Shown: positions 1 through 9,885, counted from the first letter of the stretch. The stretch is 38,784 nt of DNA from Ignavibacteria bacterium RIFOXYC2_FULL_35_21 (GCA_001804705.1 MHAY01000002.1:89559-128342), one strand, 5' to 3'. Numbers and translations: made by a program. Notes: a model not told the origin generated them from the letters alone.

Positions 1-129
1 ATTATACAAAACTGCAACAAAATAAGGTAATAAGGTTGGTCGGGTGTGATAATGTTCTGTTACTAAGGTTTAATGGATATTATTAAGGTTAATTAAATTT
101 TAATATTTAAAAATTATAGAGTAAGTTAA

Positions 130-1974
130 ATGTCAAAAACATTTTTTTTAAATAGGCTGAAGGAAGGTGTTGTACTCTTCGATGGCGGCATGGGAACAGA
201 GCTGTACAATCGGGGAGTATTCATAAATAAATGCTTCGAAGAGTTAAATCTGACAAATCCATCGTTGGTGAAACAAGTTCATGATGACTACCGCAAAGCA
301 GGTGCTGAGGTACTTGAAACTAACACTTACGGGGCGAACAGGTTCAAGCTGAAACCATATATGTTAGCTGATAAATTATATGACTTGAATTACCAGGGTG
401 CTATGATTGCACGTTCAGCGGCAGGTGATGATGTGTATGTTGCAGGTGCAGTGGGACCTCTGAATGTAAGGATAGAACCATTGGGACCCATTTCACGTGA
501 AGAGGCACGCGAATATTTTAAAGAACAAATCAAACCCTTGATGGATGGCGGAGTTGATTTACTGATATTCGAAACATTTGTTTATCCTGAAGAGTTGAAG
601 CAGGCTGTAATTGCGGCACGTGAGATATGTGATTTACCTGTTATAGCACAGATGACTATTGACGAAGACGGATGTTCATTGACTGGTGCGGAGCCTGAGG
701 TAACAATCAAGGAATTAGAAAATCTTGGTGCTGATGTGATTGGAGTGAACTGCACAGTCGGACCACAAGTTATGTTGAACTGGTTAGAAAGAACACGCAA
801 GCATACTTCATTGCCAATTTCAATAATGCCGAATGCAGGCAAGCCAAAAAATATTGACGGTAGGAATATTTATTTGACATCTCCTGAATATCTCGGTGAA
901 TATGCCAAGCATTATATTCAATCGGGTGCGAATGTAATCGGCGGATGCTGCGGCACCAGCCCTGAGCATATCAAGAGAATGAGGAATACTCTCAATTCTT
1001 TCAAGCCGCTAATCGCTGCACCGAAAATTGAGATTTCAAAGGTTGAAGAATTTCCCGATATTGAAATTATACCGCAGGAAAAGAAATCGCGTCTTGCACG
1101 TAGATTGAAAGAAAATCATTTTGTGAAATTTGTCGAATTGGTTTCTCCACATGGTGTGTCGGCTCACAAAGAAATCGAAAAAGCCAGAGAGATGAACTAT
1201 TATGGTATTGATGTCATCAACATACCTGATGGTCCAAGGGCGAGTGCGAGAATGTCCGCTTTGTCACTGGCTGTGCAATTTCAGCGTGAGGTAGGTATAG
1301 AAACTGTTTTGCATTATGTGTGCAGGGACAGAAACGTGATAGGTATGCAATCGGATTTACTCGGTGCTTATGCTCTCGGTATAAAAAATATATTAGCAAT
1401 AACGGGTGACCCGCCAAAACTCGGCAACTATCCTGATGCGACAGGTGTCTTTGATGTTGATGCTATCGGTTTGGTGAATATTTTAAACAGGTTGAATCAT
1501 GGATTGGATATTGCAGGAAATCCTATTGGAAAGCCGACAGGTTTTTATATTGGTGTGGGAGCAAATCCCGGTGCAATCAATCTCGATGAGGAAATAAAAC
1601 GTCTTGATTGGAAAGTTGATGCAGGTGCTGAATACATAGTAACACAGCCTGTTTTCGATTTAAAGGTATTTGAAACATTTGCTAAAAGAATTGAACATTT
1701 TAAATTACCTTTGATTGCAGGCATCTGGCCTCTAACATCATTAAGGAATGCTGAGTTTATGAATAATGAAATTCCCGGATGCTCAGTGCCTGACAGCATT
1801 ATGAAAAGATTGGAAAAAGTTCAGGATAACAAGGAAGCAAGCAATGCTGAAGGCATTAAAATTGCAAGAGAAATTTTGAAAAGTTTATTGAAAAGTATTC
1901 AGGGAGTGCAGATTTCAACTCCATTTGGAAGGGTGCAAAGTGTTATAGATGTTCTTGAAGGAATAGAAGTTTAA
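130..1974 (+). CDS. Bifunctional homocysteine S-methyltransferase / 5,10-methylenetetrahydrofolate reductase
   Basis: This is a two-domain fusion of 614 aa, the length of Bacillus YitJ-type proteins. Residues about 1-295 form a homocysteine methyltransferase barrel: N-terminal FDGGMGTEL, then the zinc-binding cysteines in GVNCTVG (Cys208) and GGCCGTSPEH (Cys273, Cys274). Residues about 325-614 are a MetF-like barrel (FVELVSPHG, AITGDPP, FYIGVGANPG, EYIVTQPVFD), which reduces methylene-THF to methyl-THF using a flavin. Together the domains would make the methyl donor and may transfer the methyl group to homocysteine. The protein is cytosolic. It lies 61 bp upstream of metH on the same strand, so the pair probably forms one methionine/folate unit. 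No SD sequence is obvious; ATG 130 is chosen because the conserved N-terminus follows it directly. The domain assignment is firm, but the natural methyl donor is not known from sequence. Confidence 0.93.
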   Translation: MSKTFFLNRLKEGVVLFDGGMGTELYNRGVFINKCFEELNLTNPSLVKQVHDDYRKAGAEVLETNTYGANRFKLKPYMLADKLYDLNYQGAMIARSAAGDDVYVAGAVGPLNVRIEPLGPISREEAREYFKEQIKPLMDGGVDLLIFETFVYPEELKQAVIAAREICDLPVIAQMTIDEDGCSLTGAEPEVTIKELENLGADVIGVNCTVGPQVMLNWLERTRKHTSLPISIMPNAGKPKNIDGRNIYLTSPEYLGEYAKHYIQSGANVIGGCCGTSPEHIKRMRNTLNSFKPLIAAPKIEISKVEEFPDIEIIPQEKKSRLARRLKENHFVKFVELVSPHGVSAHKEIEKAREMNYYGIDVINIPDGPRASARMSALSLAVQFQREVGIETVLHYVCRDRNVIGMQSDLLGAYALGIKNILAITGDPPKLGNYPDATGVFDVDAIGLVNILNRLNHGLDIAGNPIGKPTGFYIGVGANPGAINLDEEIKRLDWKVDAGAEYIVTQPVFDLKVFETFAKRIEHFKLPLIAGIWPLTSLRNAEFMNNEIPGCSVPDSIMKRLEKVQDNKEASNAEGIKIAREILKSLLKSIQGVQISTPFGRVQSVIDVLEGIEV

Positions 1975-2012
1975 TGTAGAATGCAAAATGTAAAATGCAA
2001 AATGCAAAATGA
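1974..2012. repeat. Short tandem AT-rich array at the end of the fusion gene (unit near AATGCAA)
   Basis: The sequence from the stop codon onward is a run of AATGCAA / AATGTAA / AATGTAG units of about 7 bp. It fills most of the 61-bp gap before metH. It is one member of the 7-bp arrays found at several gene ends in this window. Confidence 0.6.
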
Positions 2013-2035
2013 AAATTTGGAATTGAAATTGAGAG

Positions 2036-5000
2036 ATGAAAAAAAGTAAATCAAATAAATTTAATTTATTGTCCGACTTATTGCAAAAAAGAATCCTTGT
2101 TCTGGATGGAGCAATGGGGACAATGGTGCAAAGGTATAAGGTTTCAGAACAGGATTTCAGGGGAGAAAGATTTAAATCGCACACGATTGATTTGAAAGGT
2201 AACAATGATATTCTTGTTCTGACAAAGCCGGATGTAATCAGAGAAATACATTCAGCGTATCTGGAAGCAGGTTCTGATATTATTGAAACAGATACATTCA
2301 ATGCAAATGAATTTTCTCAATCGGATTACAAGACTGAGAATTTAGTATATGAAATAAATTTTGAAGCGGCAAAAATTGCTAAGGAATGTGCTAATAAATA
2401 TACAAAACAGAATCTGGATAAACCAAGATTCATTGCAGGTTCGATAGGGCCTACAAACCAGACAGCATCTATTTCACCTGATATAAACAGACCTGGTTTT
2501 CGAAAGAATTTCTTCGATGATTTTGTTAAAGCATATTATGAACAAGTGAGAGGACTTGTTGAAGGTGGTGCTGATATTCTGCTTGTTGAAACTGTGTTCG
2601 ATACACTCAATTGTAAAGCCGCTATCTATGCCATATCAGAATATTTTAGATTATCGAGTTCAGAACCATTACCTGTAATTGTATCAGGAACAATTGTTGA
2701 TTTGAGCGGAAGAACACTTTCAGGACAGACTCTCGAAGCATTTTGGACATCAATCAATCATGCAGATAATTTACTTGCAGTTGGATTGAACTGCTCACTT
2801 GGGCCTAAACAAATGAGGCTGTTTGTTGAAGAGCTATCCAACATAGCAAATTGTTACATTGCGCTTTATCCTAATGCGGGTATGCCGAATGCTTTCGGTG
2901 GATATGACGAAACACCTGAGACTATGTCATCAGTTTTAGACGAGTATGCAGGTTCGGGATTTATTAATATTGTAGGTGGATGCTGCGGCTCGACACCTGA
3001 CCATATTAAATTGATTTCTGAAATATCAGCAAATCATAAACCAAGAGAAATTCCTGTCGTAGAGCCGTATCTAAGGCTAAGTGGGTTAGAGGTATTGGTT
3101 AAATATCCCGAATCAAATTTCATAAACGTTGGAGAAAGAACCAATGTTGCCGGCTCGAAAATCTTTGCTAAAACAATTATTGCAGGTGATTATGAGAAAG
3201 CTATTGAAGTAGCAAGACAGCAGGTAGAAAACGGTGCTCAAATCATAGATGTAAACATGGATGAGGGTATGCTCGATTCCGAAAAAGCAATGGCTGAGTT
3301 TCTGTGCTATATTGCATCAGAGCCTGAAATATCAAAAGTACCTGTGATGCTGGATTCATCGAAGTGGAGTGTGATTGAAGCAGGATTGAAATGTCTTCAA
3401 GGCAAAGGTGTGGTAAATTCAATTTCAATGAAAGAAGGGATTGAGGTATTTAAAGAGCATGCCTCCAAAGTAAAAAGATACGGAGCCGCAGTCATCGTAA
3501 TGGCATTTGACGAGCAGGGGCAGGCTACAACATTTGAAAGACAAACAGAAATTTTATTAAAAGCATATCAGATATTGACTGATGAAGTAGGATTTGCTCC
3601 TCAGGATATAATTCTTGACCCAAATATTTTGACAGTCGGAACAGGAATTGAGGAACATAATAATTATGCCGTTAACTTTCTTGAAACTACCAGGTGGATT
3701 AAACAGCATCTTCCATTGACGAGTGTCAGCGGGGGAGTCAGCAATATATCTTTCTCTTTCAGGGGAAATAATTTTGTCAGAGAGGCAATGCACTCTGCAT
3801 TTCTTTATCATGCAGTTAAAGCTGGAATGGATATGGGTATTGTCAATGCCGGGCAGCTTGAAGTGTATGAAAACATTCAGAAAGAATTGCTTGAGATGGT
3901 GGAGGATGTTCTTCTGAATCGAAGGGCAGATGCGACAGAACGCCTGATTAATTTTGCTGAAAAACTCAAAGAACCGGAGAAAAAAGATTCTGTTAAAAAA
4001 GATGATTTGTGGCGTACATTGCCTGTAGAGGAACGTTTGAAACAGGCTTTGGTAAAGGGAGTAGCAGAGTTTATCGAATTGGATGTCGAAGAAGCAAGAA
4101 ATAAGTTTGAGAACCCGATTGGCATTGTCGAGGGTCCTCTGATGGATGGTATGAATGTAGTCGGTGAACTATTCGGTTCGGGTAAAATGTTTCTGCCACA
4201 GGTTGTTAAAAGTGCAAGGGTGATGAAAAAAGCAGTTGCTTATTTAGTTCCGTTTATAGAGGAATCAAACAAGAAAAATGAGAAAAAGCAGGCGGCTGGC
4301 AAGGTGCTTCTTGCTACTGTCAAAGGGGACGTTCACGATATTGGAAAAAACATTGTGGGTGTTGTGTTATCCTGTAATAATTATGAAATAATTGACCTTG
4401 GTGTGATGGTCAGCTCGGACAGGATAATGGAGGAAGCAATTAAGCATAATGCTGATGTTATCGGTTTGAGCGGTTTAATTACACCTTCGCTTGATGAGAT
4501 GGTTCATGTTGCAAAAGAGTTGGAGAGAAATAAATTTACCAAGCCGCTATTAATCGGGGGTGCAACCACTTCTCGGCTTCATACTGCTGTAAAAATTTCT
4601 AAGCAATACTCTAATCCGGTCATTTATGTTCCCGATGCTTCAAAGAGTGTTCCTGTGGTCAGTAATTTACTAAGCCAAAATGAAAAAGATAATTACACTA
4701 ATATAATTAAGAAAGAATATCAGGAAATTATTGTAAGTTATGAAAAATCATTAATTAGCAGTAAAATAATTTCTCTTATTGATGCCCGAAAAAACAAATA
4801 TCAATTCTCAACTGAAACTGCTAAAATCAAGAGACCCAATAAATTAGGATTACAGATTTTAAATAATATTGATTTATCAATTCTAAAGGAATATATTAAC
4901 TGGTCTCAGTTCTTTATAACATGGGAATTGAAGGGAAAATACCCGGCTATTTTCGATAATCCTAAGATAGGAAGTGAAGCCAAAAAGTTATTTGATGAAG

Positions 5001-5740
5001 CTCAAAAAATGCTTGAAGATATTATCAAAAATAAATTAATTACTTCCAATGCAGTAATAGGATTGTTTCCTGCTAATTCTGTTGATGATGATATTGAACT
5101 TTATACTGATGAAAACAGGAAAGGGATTTTGACAATCTTCCATACATTAAGACAACAAAGCTCAAAAGCTGATAAAACTTATAATTCGGCTTTGTCTGAT
5201 TATGTTGCACCGAAAGACTCAGGATTTGTTGATTACATAGGTGCATTTGCAATTACGGCAGGAATAGGTGTTGATGAACTTGTAGCTGAATATCAATCTC
5301 AAAATGATGACTATTCTGCCATAATGGTAAAGGTACTCGCAGACAGACTTGCAGAAGCAGGTGCTGAGTATTTGCATGACATAGTCAGAAAAGATTTTTG
5401 GGGATATGAAACGAATGACAGCATTTCATTAGATGAACTATTTAAAGAAAAATACAGGGGAATAAGGCCCGCACCCGGATATCCATCATTGCCTGATCAT
5501 TCGGAAAAGAAGCTGTTGTTTGAATTGCTTGATGCTGAGGATAATTTAGGTATTACTCTAACAGAAACATATATGATGCAACCTGCCGCTTCTGTATGCG
5601 GATTATATTTTGCACATCCTGAAGCTAAATATTTTCCTGTTGGAAAAATAGGAAAAGACCAGGTGCTGGATTACAAACGCAGAAAAGGTTTAAGCACCGA
5701 ACAAGTCGAGAAGTGGCTCTCGAGTATATTGGGATATTAA
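2036..5740 (+). CDS. metH: Cobalamin-dependent methionine synthase MetH
   Basis: The protein is full length: 1234 aa against 1227 in E. coli. The domains are in the standard order. The homocysteine barrel has zinc ligands Cys253 (GLNCSLG) and Cys316/Cys317 ([10 protein letters not shown]). The pterin-binding barrel begins near residue 360 ([11 protein letters not shown]). The cobalamin module has its cap near 660-750 and the base-off motif DVHDIGKN with ligand His767. The C-terminal AdoMet reactivation domain contains [12 protein letters not shown]. The enzyme moves a methyl group from methyl-THF to homocysteine through cob(I)alamin and uses AdoMet to rescue the oxidised cofactor. It follows the methyltransferase-MTHFR fusion, which can supply methyl-THF. 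No cobalamin or SAM riboswitch could be recognised upstream. The gene converges with the NlpC/P60 gene, leaving only 8 bp and no terminator. Confidence 0.97.
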   Translation: MKKSKSNKFNLLSDLLQKRILVLDGAMGTMVQRYKVSEQDFRGERFKSHTIDLKGNNDILVLTKPDVIREIHSAYLEAGSDIIETDTFNANEFSQSDYKTENLVYEINFEAAKIAKECANKYTKQNLDKPRFIAGSIGPTNQTASISPDINRPGFRKNFFDDFVKAYYEQVRGLVEGGADILLVETVFDTLNCKAAIYAISEYFRLSSSEPLPVIVSGTIVDLSGRTLSGQTLEAFWTSINHADNLLAVGLNCSLGPKQMRLFVEELSNIANCYIALYPNAGMPNAFGGYDETPETMSSVLDEYAGSGFINIVGGCCGSTPDHIKLISEISANHKPREIPVVEPYLRLSGLEVLVKYPESNFINVGERTNVAGSKIFAKTIIAGDYEKAIEVARQQVENGAQIIDVNMDEGMLDSEKAMAEFLCYIASEPEISKVPVMLDSSKWSVIEAGLKCLQGKGVVNSISMKEGIEVFKEHASKVKRYGAAVIVMAFDEQGQATTFERQTEILLKAYQILTDEVGFAPQDIILDPNILTVGTGIEEHNNYAVNFLETTRWIKQHLPLTSVSGGVSNISFSFRGNNFVREAMHSAFLYHAVKAGMDMGIVNAGQLEVYENIQKELLEMVEDVLLNRRADATERLINFAEKLKEPEKKDSVKKDDLWRTLPVEERLKQALVKGVAEFIELDVEEARNKFENPIGIVEGPLMDGMNVVGELFGSGKMFLPQVVKSARVMKKAVAYLVPFIEESNKKNEKKQAAGKVLLATVKGDVHDIGKNIVGVVLSCNNYEIIDLGVMVSSDRIMEEAIKHNADVIGLSGLITPSLDEMVHVAKELERNKFTKPLLIGGATTSRLHTAVKISKQYSNPVIYVPDASKSVPVVSNLLSQNEKDNYTNIIKKEYQEIIVSYEKSLISSKIISLIDARKNKYQFSTETAKIKRPNKLGLQILNNIDLSILKEYINWSQFFITWELKGKYPAIFDNPKIGSEAKKLFDEAQKMLEDIIKNKLITSNAVIGLFPANSVDDDIELYTDENRKGILTIFHTLRQQSSKADKTYNSALSDYVAPKDSGFVDYIGAFAITAGIGVDELVAEYQSQNDDYSAIMVKVLADRLAEAGAEYLHDIVRKDFWGYETNDSISLDELFKEKYRGIRPAPGYPSLPDHSEKKLLFELLDAEDNLGITLTETYMMQPAASVCGLYFAHPEAKYFPVGKIGKDQVLDYKRRKGLSTEQVEKWLSSILGY

Positions 5741-5748
5741 AAAAAAAT

Positions 5749-6504
5749 CTATTCTTCGCCTGCAAGGCTGGATGTAGTTCCTGTGTTTTTGTTGACGTTT
5801 GCTTTTTGAAGATTGTCTGCCCAGTTGGATTGAGTAAACCTGCCGCCATAGCGGAATCTCTGTGTGTAATAGCCGTCAGAAAGTAATGTATATTTTACTC
5901 CTCTTCCACTGCTTGCAGAAGATGAATGAGCGAACATACCATCATTGATGTAAATACCTACGTGTCGAATACCTCTTGCTTTTTTCGATTTTGAACCGCT
6001 GAAAAAGAGGAGGTCGCCGAACTGTAAATCTTCCATGTTTTTGATTGGTGTGAAATAAGTTGACTGAGATTTGGCACCTGCTGGAAATCTAAAACCAAGC
6101 GTTTGTTCTATAACAACTGAAATGAAGTTAGAACAGTCAACTCCTTTTGATGTTCTGCCGCCACGCCTGTATGCAGTGCCAAGCCAATTATTTATGTTAT
6201 CAACGAGTTTGTATCTGAGTTCATAATCAGCAAATATTGATTTGTTATAATTTTCATCCAAATAGGTTATCTCTTGTAGGAAACTCATTTCGCTGAGATA
6301 GTCAAGATTTGAATATTCAGGAAAATGTGTTTTCAGTAAGGATAATGATTGATTGACGTTGGCTGATTTCCTTACTCTTTTGGTTTTTTTCTTGTGTTTT
6401 ACTTTACCTGATTTTCCTTTAGCAAATATTTCAATAGGTGCAATGACCTCAATTGAGGTTAACACAAAAAAGCACAGAATTATATAAATGATTGTTTTCT
6501 TCAT
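5749..6504 (-). CDS. NlpC/P60-family cell-wall hydrolase, secreted
   Basis: This 251-aa protein has an N-terminal signal sequence (hydrophobic residues about 4-22, possible cleavage after IEIFA) and then a strongly basic linker (residues 30-47, KHKKKTKRVRK). Residues about 100-220 are an NlpC/P60 (peptidase C40) domain with Cys124 in GVDCSNF, His181 in RHVGIY and His193 in FAHSSS as the catalytic set. It is expected to cleave stem-peptide bonds of peptidoglycan in the periplasm, typically gamma-D-Glu-diamino acid. It stands alone on the minus strand between metH and kdsA. The 352-bp region upstream is the divergent interval with kdsA. Family assignment is firm; the exact bond cut is unknown. 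Confidence 0.9.
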   Translation of the reverse strand: MKKTIIYIILCFFVLTSIEVIAPIEIFAKGKSGKVKHKKKTKRVRKSANVNQSLSLLKTHFPEYSNLDYLSEMSFLQEITYLDENYNKSIFADYELRYKLVDNINNWLGTAYRRGGRTSKGVDCSNFISVVIEQTLGFRFPAGAKSQSTYFTPIKNMEDLQFGDLLFFSGSKSKKARGIRHVGIYINDGMFAHSSSASSGRGVKYTLLSDGYYTQRFRYGGRFTQSNWADNLQKANVNKNTGTTSSLAGEE

Positions 6505-6677
6505 TTCAAAATTTTGATTTTTGTCAGATTAATTTTAGGTAAATATAAACTCTGAACTTTAGGGAAACAATTAACAAATAATTAAAAGGTTTTCATAAAT
6601 GAAAAGGGTTTAATTTATGAACAGAAAATAATATAAAAAGTTCAATAAGTTATTGAAATTTCATCACATCATATAAA

Positions 6678-6720
6678 TTATCAACACATGTTGGTAATGT
6701 GTGGAAAAGCATGTGGAAAA
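6678..6720. promoter_or_regulatory. Cluster of three near-consensus DnaA-box-like nonamers
   Basis: TTATCAACA at 6678 and two copies of TGTGGAAAA at 6700 and 6712 each differ at one position from the consensus TTATCCACA or its complement. The last two are 12 bp apart. Function is unproven; replication-initiator binding or transcriptional control by DnaA are both possible. Confidence 0.3.
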
Positions 6721-6729
6721 CTTTTTAGA

Positions 6730-6755
6730 GACCCTTCGACATGCTCAGGGTGACA
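6730..6755. repeat. Dispersed hairpin repeat, copy 1 (stem ACCCT/AGGGT)
   Basis: The stem is ACCCT (6731-6735) with AGGGT (6747-6751). The loop is TCGACATGCTC and the tag GACA follows. It belongs to the REP-like family described in the findings. Confidence 0.75.
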
Positions 6756-6856
6756 CAATCTGCGATATTATAATAATCAAGGTGGTTTTATTAATAATCG
6801 GGAAAATTTAATTAATTTAGTTGAAATGAATCAAGTGGTATAGGAGACTATTATAA

Positions 6857-7648
6857 ATGAGTAATAAATTATTAGTGATTGCAGGCCCTTGCGTTGTGGA
6901 ATCAAAGGAATTACTACAGGAAACTGCCTCCAAGTTGAAAGCAATATGTGAAAAGTTAAATTGTGTATTTATTTTTAAGTCATCTTATAAAAAAGCAAAC
7001 CGTACAAGCAATGATTCATTCACAGGAATAGGTGATGAATTAGCCCTACAATATTTGAAAGAAATAAAAAATGAATATAATGTAAAAGTTTTGACTGATA
7101 TACATTCGGTTGAGGAAGCCGTTAAAGCGGCGGAATATGTTGATGTTTTACAGATTCCTGCTTTTCTTTGCCGTCAGACTGAACTATTACAAGCTGCTGC
7201 ACGGACAGGTAAAACCATTAACATTAAAAAGGGGCAGTTTATGGCTCCCGGGGATATGAAAAAGGCAATTGACAAAGTTATTTCAACAGGCAATAATAAT
7301 GTAATGGTAACAGAAAGAGGGAGTTCATTTGGCTATCATGATTTAGTCGTTGATTTCCGTTCCTTAGTTATAATGAAAAAATTTGGATATCCGGTAATTT
7401 TTGATGCAACTCATTCTGTCCAACAGCCATCATTAGGAAAGGAGTCGGGAGGAAGGCCCGAGTTTATTCCTGCTCTTGCAAGAGCGGCAGTGGCTGTGGG
7501 TATTGACGGGATATTTTTTGAAACTCATCCTCAACCGGAAAAAGCTTCGAGTGATTCTGCATCGCAATTGCCTCTTGATAAAGCAGAATCGTTTTTATCT
7601 GATGTTTGTAAATTTCATGAGTGTTATAAAAATTCTATTTTGATTTGA
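6857..7648 (+). CDS. kdsA: 3-deoxy-D-manno-octulosonate 8-phosphate synthase KdsA
   Basis: The enzyme condenses phosphoenolpyruvate with arabinose 5-phosphate to make KDO-8-phosphate for the lipopolysaccharide core. It is 263 aa, a normal length. Family motifs are IAGPCVVES, TDIHS, QIPAFLCRQ, KKGQFMAPGD, TERGSSFGYHDL, DATHSVQ and FFETHP. Cys12 in GPC with His186 in DATHSV identifies the metal-dependent class, as in Aquifex; the metal-independent E. coli enzyme has Asn at this position. The SD AGGAG at 6842-6846 supports ATG 6857. The stop overlaps the lptC start by one base (TGATG), so the two are translationally coupled. It implies an LPS-bearing outer membrane. Confidence 0.96.
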   Translation: MSNKLLVIAGPCVVESKELLQETASKLKAICEKLNCVFIFKSSYKKANRTSNDSFTGIGDELALQYLKEIKNEYNVKVLTDIHSVEEAVKAAEYVDVLQIPAFLCRQTELLQAAARTGKTINIKKGQFMAPGDMKKAIDKVISTGNNNVMVTERGSSFGYHDLVVDFRSLVIMKKFGYPVIFDATHSVQQPSLGKESGGRPEFIPALARAAVAVGIDGIFFETHPQPEKASSDSASQLPLDKAESFLSDVCKFHECYKNSILI

Positions 7649-8196
7649 TGAGAATGTTAAAATATACAATTTCAATTTTCATAGTTTTTGTTTTATTAGT
7701 CTGTTCCTGCGAACAAAATAAAGTTGTACCTAAACATTCCAAAGATACAATCAATATTGAAACTGCACCCGACCAGGTAAGCTGGGACAATGAAGTGCTG
7801 TTCGTTGATTCCTCGTACACAAAATCAAAACTGAAAGCTAAAAAGGCAATGATTTTCCGGAAGAGGATGCAGACTGTTCTCGAAGGAGGATTGTATGCAG
7901 AGTTTTATTCAAGATATACAAAAAAGAGGATGAGCTACCTTACTGCCGATAAAGCCGAAATTGATGACAGGACAAAGAATATGCTTGCACGCGGAAATGT
8001 AGTTGTAGTTTCTGACAGTTCAAAAACAAAGGTCGAAACACAGCTTCTGCACTGGAATAACAAGACTCAGATGTTTTACTCATCAGAGTTCGTAAAAGTA
8101 ACATCGCCTAATGAAATTATTCAAGGATATGGTTTTGAATCAGACCAGGATTTAGTTAATTATAAAATTTTCAGAGTTAGCGGAGAAAGAAAATGA
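7648..8196 (+). CDS. lptC: LptC-like lipopolysaccharide export protein (lipoprotein)
   Basis: This 182-aa protein is close in size to LptC. It has a hydrophobic N-terminus ending in a lipobox-like VCSC (residues about 18-21) and then a beta-rich domain with LptC/OstA-type repeats (LTADKAEIDDRTKNMLARGNVVVVS). LptC bridges the LptB2FG transporter and periplasmic LptA in LPS transport. ATG 7648 is chosen over the TTG three bases upstream because it gives the TGATG overlap with kdsA. The neighbourhood fits: kdsA makes the LPS core sugar. E. coli LptC is anchored by a transmembrane helix, so the lipobox is a difference to note. The assignment rests on fold pattern and context, and sequence conservation in this family is low. 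Confidence 0.75.
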   Translation: MRMLKYTISIFIVFVLLVCSCEQNKVVPKHSKDTINIETAPDQVSWDNEVLFVDSSYTKSKLKAKKAMIFRKRMQTVLEGGLYAEFYSRYTKKRMSYLTADKAEIDDRTKNMLARGNVVVVSDSSKTKVETQLLHWNNKTQMFYSSEFVKVTSPNEIIQGYGFESDQDLVNYKIFRVSGERK

Positions 8197-8960
8197 AAAA
8201 AATGCTGATTGCATGTAATTGGAAAATGAATTTGACAACATCTGAATCTGTCGCTTTGGTTCAGAGTATCATTGAAGGAATAAAAAATAAAAAAATATCG
8301 CCTGATATTCTTGTTTGTCCTCCTTTCACAAGTATAGATGCTGTGTCAAAGGTGTTGAAAGGAACAAAAATTTTTTACGGGGCACAAAATTGTCATTTTG
8401 AATCAAAAGGAGCCGTTACTGGTGAGATTTCAATACCGATGCTCAAAGAACTTGGATGCAGATACATTATTATCGGACATTCCGAAAGAAGGACTTATTT
8501 TTTTGAGAATGATGAGTTGGTTAATAAAAAGGCAAGGGCTGTTCTTGCTTCGGGGCTCATTCCAATAATATGTATAGGTGAATCATTGAGAGAAAGAGAG
8601 GAGAACAGAACATTTGATGTCCTGAAAAGACAGATTGAAATCGGATTAAGCAGGATAGAGCCTGAATATTGTGTTCAAATTGTTATTGCTTATGAACCTG
8701 TCTGGGCGATTGGAACGGGTGTATCCGCCGAACCTGAACAAATACAGGAAGCACACTCTTACATAAAGAAAGAGCTTATCAGGGTGCTTGGTAAACGTGC
8801 TTCTTCAATTATTGTACTTTATGGCGGGAGTGTTACTGACGAGAATGCTCAATCTATTCTAGAGCTTAAAGATGTTCATGGAGGCTTGATTGGCGGTGCT
8901 TCTTTGAAGTCCGATATTTTCTTGTCTATCATAGAAACTGCAAATTTGGTTTTAGCTTAA
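8193..8960 (+). CDS. tpiA: Triosephosphate isomerase
   Basis: The enzyme interconverts dihydroxyacetone phosphate and glyceraldehyde 3-phosphate in glycolysis. It is 255 aa. Catalytic residues are present: Lys11 in CNWKMN, His96 in IIGHSERR and Glu168 in AYEPVWAIGTG. The phosphate-binding motif LYGGSV and GGLIGGASL are near the C-terminus. The ATG overlaps the lptC stop (ATGA at 8193), which makes it the third gene of a tightly coupled kdsA-lptC-tpiA operon. It is followed by a 313-bp region with a hairpin repeat and no clear terminator. Confidence 0.97.
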   Translation: MKKMLIACNWKMNLTTSESVALVQSIIEGIKNKKISPDILVCPPFTSIDAVSKVLKGTKIFYGAQNCHFESKGAVTGEISIPMLKELGCRYIIIGHSERRTYFFENDELVNKKARAVLASGLIPIICIGESLREREENRTFDVLKRQIEIGLSRIEPEYCVQIVIAYEPVWAIGTGVSAEPEQIQEAHSYIKKELIRVLGKRASSIIVLYGGSVTDENAQSILELKDVHGGLIGGASLKSDIFLSIIETANLVLA

Positions 8961-9273
8961 TAAATTATTTTTATTTAAAACAAATAAATTTGTAATTGTT
9001 ATAAATCTTTGAACAAATGTTAAAGTAGTCTGGTGAAAGGTTTTCACACTTCGACAACGCTCAGTGTGACATTTAATATTATGGATTCTTTTGGTTAACC
9101 AACAAATCATATTTTGTTTTATTTTCCTACTTCATTAATTTGCCAACGACGAGGGTTTGCATTTAGATTTATTATAATTAATGAACAAGGTAATTACTAA
9201 TATTTTGTATTTATCTGTTATTGAATTTTGTAATAAGTCATTCATAATTCATAAATCATAATTCGTAATTATT
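8961..9273. other. Gene-free interval between tpiA and pgsA
   Basis: No gene is seen. The interval contains a hairpin repeat (9045-9071) and a short AT-rich array (9239-9272: AATTCATAA / AATCATAATTCG units) that runs up to the pgsA start codon. No strong promoter was recognised. Confidence 0.55.
9045..9071. repeat. Dispersed hairpin repeat, copy 2 (stem CACACT/AGTGTG)
   Basis: The loop TCGACAACGCTC and trailing GACA match copy 1. The stem has changed on both sides, from ACCCT/AGGGT to ACACT/AGTGT, which keeps the pairing. Confidence 0.75.
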
Positions 9274-9882
9274 TTGATATATTCTATACCTAATATAATT
9301 AGTTTCCTGAGGGTTGCTATTGCACCCGTTTTTTATATTCTTATGATAAAAAATAATCCGGGTTCAACGAGAATTGCTTGTGGATTATTTGTAGCAGGTG
9401 CGATAACCGATTATCTCGACGGATGGCTTGCCCGCAATGTCTATGGCGTTACAAGCGTAGGCAAGTTCGTTGACCCACTTGCCGACAAAGTGTTTACCAC
9501 AGCGGCTTTTCTGTCTTTTGTTCATTTAGGTATTGTCGAATTATGGATGGTGATAATAATTATTGTCAGGGATTTCGGTACGACAATTCTCAGGCTTTTT
9601 GCCGTTAATAATAAACATACGATTAGAACCTCAAGGTCTGCCCAATGGAAAACTTTTTTGCAGATGGTATTCATTGTCTATATTTTAATTTTATTATTAA
9701 TGCGTGATATTCATTTTATAAAAATTACACCCCAAAAGATTAATGAATTGATTTATTCGGATTTTAGTTATTATATCATGTTATTTCTTACTATTATCAC
9801 TTTATGGACTGCAATAGAATATATGATATACAACAGAAGCTTGTTCAAAATTAGAAAAGCCGGACATGATTCTCAGGAATAA
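9274..9882 (+). CDS. pgsA: CDP-diacylglycerol-glycerol-3-phosphate 3-phosphatidyltransferase PgsA
   Basis: This integral membrane enzyme of 202 aa makes phosphatidylglycerol phosphate. The CDP-alcohol phosphotransferase signature is complete: Asp46, Asp49-Gly50, Ala53-Arg54, Gly63, Asp67 and Asp71 (DYLDGWLAR ... GKFVDPLAD). Several hydrophobic helices surround it. The start is TTG 9274, giving MIYSIPNIISFLRV, the usual N-terminus of the family; no ATG fits. An AT-rich short repeat lies directly upstream of this start and no SD is visible. The gene lies 3 bp before a PgpA-like gene, so substrate and phosphatase genes would pair in phosphatidylglycerol synthesis, except that the PgpA-like protein looks inactive. 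Confidence 0.93.
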   Translation: MIYSIPNIISFLRVAIAPVFYILMIKNNPGSTRIACGLFVAGAITDYLDGWLARNVYGVTSVGKFVDPLADKVFTTAAFLSFVHLGIVELWMVIIIIVRDFGTTILRLFAVNNKHTIRTSRSAQWKTFLQMVFIVYILILLLMRDIHFIKITPQKINELIYSDFSYYIMLFLTIITLWTAIEYMIYNRSLFKIRKAGHDSQE

Positions 9883-9885
9883 TTT

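Larger units (their letters stand above)
6505..6856. other. Intergenic region between the divergent NlpC/P60 gene and kdsA
   Basis: This AT-rich region of 352 bp holds no gene. It contains three DnaA-box-like nonamers (TTATCAACA 6678-6686, TGTGGAAAA 6700-6708 and 6712-6720), a hairpin ACACAT/ATGTGT (6684-6702) and one dispersed hairpin repeat (6730-6755). It should carry the promoters of both flanking genes, but no clear TAnnTTTG promoter was found. Confidence 0.6.

Noticed and set aside
1-129. A riboswitch before the methionine block
   Set aside because: The visible 129 bp are AT-rich with no conserved SAM or cobalamin box; a leader outside the window cannot be excluded.
3723-3917. 64-aa frame within metH, and similar frames on both strands inside other large genes
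   Set aside because: They overlap well-supported genes in other frames and show no family features.
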